Of a stretch of DNA of 64,000 bases, positions 60,704-64,000 are shown piece by piece. A program made the translations under genes and the position numbers. Position 1 is the stretch's first letter; each line of letters begins with the position of its first letter. Under the pieces are notes generated by a model. The model was not told the DNA's origin and ran no database searches. It saw only the letters and a list, made by a program, of their open reading frames with translations. The stretch is from G016756615 sp050958605 (GTDB lineage: Bacteria > Pseudomonadota > Alphaproteobacteria > Rhizobiales > Rhizobiaceae), in the NCBI RefSeq assembly GCF_050958605.1, contig NZ_JBJHDO010000004.1, positions 248,001 through 312,000 on the forward strand, read 5' to 3'.

Positions 60704-63340
60704 TCAATCTCCGTCCCCTGGCTCGCGCCGACCCGACAGAATCTCACGCTTTCCGACATGGTTGGGCGCACCGACAAGCCCTTCCTTCTCCATGCGTTCG
60801 ACCAGCGAAGCGGCGCGGTTGTAGCCGATGCCGAGACGCCGTTGGATATACGAGGTCGAGCACTTCTTGTCGCGCAGCACAACCTTCACGGCCTGTTCGT
60901 AGATGGCGTCTCCATCATCCGCGGCAACGGCGCCTTTATCGAAAACAGGCCCCTGATCGGCTTCGGCTTCTTCTTCCTCTTCGTCAGCGGTCACGGTCTC
61001 CAGATATTCGGGCCGGCCCTGCATCTTCAGATGCGCTACGACCTGCTCGACTTCCTCGTCCGAAACAAAGGGGCCGTGGACGCGCACGATGCGGCCGCCG
61101 CCCGCCATATGGAGCATGTCCCCCTGGCCGAGCAACTGCTCTGCCCCCTGCTCGCCGAGAATGGTCCGGCTGTCGATCTTCGACGTCACCTGGAAGGAGA
61201 TGCGGGTCGGGAAATTCGCCTTGATCGTGCCGGTGATCACATCGACCGAAGGTCTCTGCGTCGCCATGATGAGGTGGATGCCGGCCGCGCGAGCCATCTG
61301 GGCGAGGCGCTGGATCGCCCCTTCGATTTCCTTGCCGGCGACCATCATCAGGTCGGCCATCTCGTCGACGATGACGACGATGTAGGGCATCGGCGCGAGG
61401 TCGACTTCCTGCTCCTCGAACAGCGGCTCGCCGGTCCCCTGTTCGAAGCCTGTCTGCACCGTCATCAGGACCGGCTCGCCCTTGTCACGTGCGGCGGCGG
61501 CGCGCTGGTTGTAGCCGTCGATGTTCCTCACACCGAGGCGTGCCATCTTGCGATAGCGATCCTCCATTTCGCGCACCGCCCATTTGAGCGCCGTCACGGC
61601 CTTCTTCGGATCGGTCACGACAGGAGTAAGCAGATGCGGGATCCCGTCATAGACGGAAAGCTCGAGCATCTTGGGATCGACCATGATCAGCCGGCACTCT
61701 TCCGGCTTCAACCGGTAGAGGAGCGACAGGATCATGGTGTTGATGGCAACCGATTTGCCCGAGCCGGTGGTTCCGGCGACCAGCAAATGAGGCATCTTGG
61801 CAAGCTCGGCGATGACCGGCTCGCCGCCGATCGTCTTGCCCAGGCAGAGCGCCAGCTTGCAGCTCGTCTTGCGGAAACCGTCAGATTCGATCAGCTCGCG
61901 GAAATACACCGTTTCGCGCGTCTCATTGGGAAGCTCGATACCGATGACGTTGCGGCCCGGCACCACCGCGACGCGCGCCGAAATGGCCGACATGGAACGT
62001 GCGATATCGTCGGCGAGGCCGATGACGCGCGAGGATTTGACGCCAGGCGCCGGCTCGAATTCATAAAGCGTGACGACGGGTCCCGGACGCACGTGGATGA
62101 TCTCGCCGCGCACACCGAAATCCTCGAGCACGCTTTCCAAGAGATCGGCATTCTGCTCCAGCCGCTCCTGCGACATGTAGAACCCCTGCCCTTCCGGCGG
62201 CTGCTGGAGGAGCTCTTCGGAGGGAAGCTCGTAGCCACCAACCGCGCCGGGTTGCACGACGACGCCGACCTTGCGCAATGTCGTCGAAGGCGGGCGCGCG
62301 GCCGGAACCGGCAGGTTCATATCGACGACTCTTCTGCTCTCCGGCTCTCGGGTCGCAATGTCCTTCAGCGCGGGCGCGGGCTGGGCCACCGGTTCATCTT
62401 CAGCCTGCGCTTCCTGGAGCGCGTCAGGCACCGTCACCTCTGCTGCCGGCTCTGAACTTTCGCTGACGACGGACTGGGAAACGGCTTCGGCTTGAGGGAG
62501 GAAGCCCCCTGCCCCCGAGTGGCATTCGATGACACGGTAGAGCGAGGTGATTTCGTTCGCCTCACCTGAAGGGGGTTCGACAGGTTTTACACTGACTGGT
62601 GCAATCGGCTCCGCGACGGTTGCTACAGCAGGAACCGCTGCAGGCATGACCGTTGTCTCAGTCACGGGGATGGGCGAAACGGATTCGATAGCGTCGAGCG
62701 AGACACCCTCGAAGAATGCAAAATCCGAGAGGTAGGACCAGCGCTTGTTCTCGGTCACGACCGGCGCGGGAGCCTTGTCTTCGCGCTGCCGCTCGACCTG
62801 TGGCGCTGCACGAGCGGTCAAGGGCGCGGATGCCGGCAGATCGGTCGCCGGCCCCGCGGACACGGGCGACGACGCCCTGGCGACGAGAGGGGTCTCGACC
62901 AGCCGGTTCGCAGCAAGGGAGGACCGCAAAGTCTCCAGAAGCCCGGTTGGAGAAGTAGGCGCTGGAGCGGGCCTCGGTGTTGGCGAAGCTTCCGGCGTTG
63001 GCGGTGTCCTCGCCGCGCGATCCGTCCGGCTCTCGCCTTGTATCGTGCCGGCATCGCCAGGCTCCTTCTTGAGCTCACGATCAGGCGTGCGTGTGAAACG
63101 GACATTCGGTGCCAGGAAGAAGTAGTCCTGCCAGGTATCGCGGCTGAAATGGCCGTTGGCGCGGTTCGGCAGAGCTTCGCCGGTGGAGGTGTTTCCCTTG
63201 GGCTTCATGAAAGGCGATCCATTCCCGTGTAGATTGACGACCCGTCCGGCATAGCCGTTCGCGTCCGTTTGCGGCTCCCATCCGATGGCTGCTCTCGGTA
63301 CTCGCCTGGTGGACCTCGGTCGGCCAATTCCGTAGGCCAC
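60704..63340 (-). CDS. FtsK/SpoIIIE-type DNA translocase lacking membrane helices
   Basis: An 878-residue translocase. The N-terminal 400 residues are Pro/Ala-rich and disordered, with no transmembrane helices, unlike the four-helix N-terminus of division FtsK. A conserved patch 'DYFFLAPNVRFTRTPD' lies near residue 70. The motor has Walker A 'LVAGTTGSGKSVAINTMIL', Walker B 'YIVVIVDEMADLMMVAG' and 'ATQRPSVDVITGTIKANFPT'. The C-terminal gamma winged helix is intact (KCSTSYIQRRLGIGYNRAAS). It is probably the second, soluble FtsK of rhizobia. The GTG 63340 is used; ATG 63208 is an alternative. Confidence 0.85.
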   Translation of the reverse strand: MAYGIGRPRSTRRVPRAAIGWEPQTDANGYAGRVVNLHGNGSPFMKPKGNTSTGEALPNRANGHFSRDTWQDYFFLAPNVRFTRTPDRELKKEPGDAGTIQGESRTDRAARTPPTPEASPTPRPAPAPTSPTGLLETLRSSLAANRLVETPLVARASSPVSAGPATDLPASAPLTARAAPQVERQREDKAPAPVVTENKRWSYLSDFAFFEGVSLDAIESVSPIPVTETTVMPAAVPAVATVAEPIAPVSVKPVEPPSGEANEITSLYRVIECHSGAGGFLPQAEAVSQSVVSESSEPAAEVTVPDALQEAQAEDEPVAQPAPALKDIATREPESRRVVDMNLPVPAARPPSTTLRKVGVVVQPGAVGGYELPSEELLQQPPEGQGFYMSQERLEQNADLLESVLEDFGVRGEIIHVRPGPVVTLYEFEPAPGVKSSRVIGLADDIARSMSAISARVAVVPGRNVIGIELPNETRETVYFRELIESDGFRKTSCKLALCLGKTIGGEPVIAELAKMPHLLVAGTTGSGKSVAINTMILSLLYRLKPEECRLIMVDPKMLELSVYDGIPHLLTPVVTDPKKAVTALKWAVREMEDRYRKMARLGVRNIDGYNQRAAAARDKGEPVLMTVQTGFEQGTGEPLFEEQEVDLAPMPYIVVIVDEMADLMMVAGKEIEGAIQRLAQMARAAGIHLIMATQRPSVDVITGTIKANFPTRISFQVTSKIDSRTILGEQGAEQLLGQGDMLHMAGGGRIVRVHGPFVSDEEVEQVVAHLKMQGRPEYLETVTADEEEEEAEADQGPVFDKGAVAADDGDAIYEQAVKVVLRDKKCSTSYIQRRLGIGYNRAASLVERMEKEGLVGAPNHVGKREILSGRREPGDGD

Positions 63341-63678
63341 GGCTGTCCGCCACCAGCTTCGTCACCGGGCGTCTCCTGGACATGGTCCGTCCGGGCGTCA
63401 ACTTGCGAGACGAAGTCCAGGAAATTGGATCTAGGAAACTGCATGGACCCTACACTCAAGACTCGCGAACACGACCTCTCTGACCAATAGGAGCCGGATG
63501 GTTAATTGTTCCTTGCCGAAGCCGAGCCGGAGGGTTGGCGAGAGACCGAGTTCGGGGTCGAAAGGTCCGCACGCGGCAGGACCGAGTTGCGAAAATTCGC
63601 GGCGGCGTAAAATCCTGTCATATACCGGAGATCGATTCGAAATCCGGGTCGAACTCGGATTCTTAAAAAGGCGTGGTA
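63341..63678. other. 338-bp divergent gap without a gene
   Basis: Between ftsK and the DUF4212 gene. No gene or terminator is seen. It contains a TTAA-bearing AT-rich patch (GGTTAATTGTTCC at 63499) and should hold both divergent promoters. Confidence 0.5.
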
Positions 63679-63924
63679 ATGACAGTTTCCGACCACGATG
63701 CTCGGAGCAGGAAGCAAGGAGGACTTGCGCTCGCCCTGGCCGGCCTTACCGTCGCGGCTGCGCTCGTCTCTGCGGCATTCGCGCCCTACCTGGACCGCTC
63801 GACGGTTCTGGGCTTTCCCTTCGGCTATTTCCTGGCCGCGCAAGGAGTACCCTTAGTTCTCCTGATCCTGCTCGCCTGGTTCGCAGGTTGCCAGAACGAG
63901 ATCGACGACAGATACGGGGACTGA
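63679..63924 (+). CDS. DUF4212 small subunit of a sodium:solute symporter
   Basis: 81 residues with two transmembrane helices ('LALALAGLTVAAALVSAAFA' and 'GYFLAAQGVPLVLLILLAWF') joined by 'PYLDRSTVLGFPFGYFLAA', and a charged end NEIDDRYGD. This matches DUF4212 proteins, encoded directly upstream of large VC_2705/ActP-like sodium:solute symporters. ATG 63679 is chosen over the GTG at 63673. The symporter gene follows after 13 bp. Confidence 0.85.
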   Translation: MTVSDHDARSRKQGGLALALAGLTVAAALVSAAFAPYLDRSTVLGFPFGYFLAAQGVPLVLLILLAWFAGCQNEIDDRYGD

Positions 63925-63937
63925 TCGGAGAAGCACC

Positions 63938-64000
63938 ATGGCCAGAACGGCAAACGCAAATGGGCCATCTCCCCGACCGGGCTTCTTCAATGCCCTCTTT
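63938..64000 (+). CDS. Start of a sodium:solute symporter gene (cut by window edge)
   Basis: ATG 63938, preceded by GGAGAAG, opens MARTANANGPSPRPGFFNAL and runs off the window. Only 21 codons are visible, so the identity rests on its coupling to the DUF4212 gene. Confidence 0.5.
   Translation, partial: MARTANANGPSPRPGFFNALF

Overview
The window reads as high-GC chromosomal DNA of an alphaproteobacterium of the order Hyphomicrobiales (Rhizobiales), most like the Mesorhizobium/Chelativorans/Nitratireductor group. This rests on the gene content and order: holB-tmk-dac; pyrB with a defective pyrC beside it; plsY-dprA-topA-rnr; a pleD-divK pair; a DUF3572 gene; and a GTTC-N7-GTTC LexA box in front of dinB. 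The genus is an inference. No plasmid, phage or CRISPR functions were seen.

Positions 1-26.8 kb are accessory. They begin with a truncated Rrf2 regulator, a VOC protein and a LysE-type exporter whose natural start codon reads ATA. Next comes a DUF1127-MFS fusion divergent from a winged-helix/TPR regulator, then a glutathione transferase. An IclR regulator (5.8-6.6 kb) faces a catabolic operon (6.85-16.8 kb): a ligand-less amidohydrolase homologue, a complete Dpp/Opp-type ABC importer, an NDP-forming acyl-CoA synthetase, a quinone oxidoreductase and a PaaI-type thioesterase. The operon stops in a gene cut off after 12 codons by an insertion-sequence end. From 16.9 to 19.2 kb there are decayed ISNCY-like ends and a gutted transposase around two passenger genes. 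A second catabolic unit (19.7-26.6 kb) holds a polar amino acid ABC importer, hydantoinase/oxoprolinase A and B subunits and a divergent IclR regulator. It ends at what looks like a beheaded YbaK-type gene, taken here as the edge of the island.

From 26.8 kb the order is core-like. The minus strand carries PhnP-like hydrolase-tatD-metG-holB-tmk, then a DD-carboxypeptidase and an RlpA/SPOR lipoprotein. A tRNA-Ser(TGA) follows, with an IS481 remnant starting 11 bp past its CCA end. Then come an MFS transporter, an AidB-like acyl-CoA dehydrogenase, and the plus-strand run pyrB-pyrC'-plsY-dprA-topA-rnr-DUF983-Nudix-MFS-rpmG.

The last part has the cell-cycle/c-di-GMP pair pleD-divK, DUF3572 and HAD genes, LexA-controlled dinB overlapping tail to tail with nnrDE, and a sigma-54/NtrC-type glnB-glnA unit. 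A GNAT gene, a membrane-anchor-less FtsK translocase and the start of a DUF4212/sodium symporter operon follow.

Most biologically open points: the catabolic operon with its pseudo-amidohydrolase and unknown substrate, the DUF1127-MFS fusion with three 10-bp phased repeats before its regulator, and the ISNCY units carrying passenger genes.
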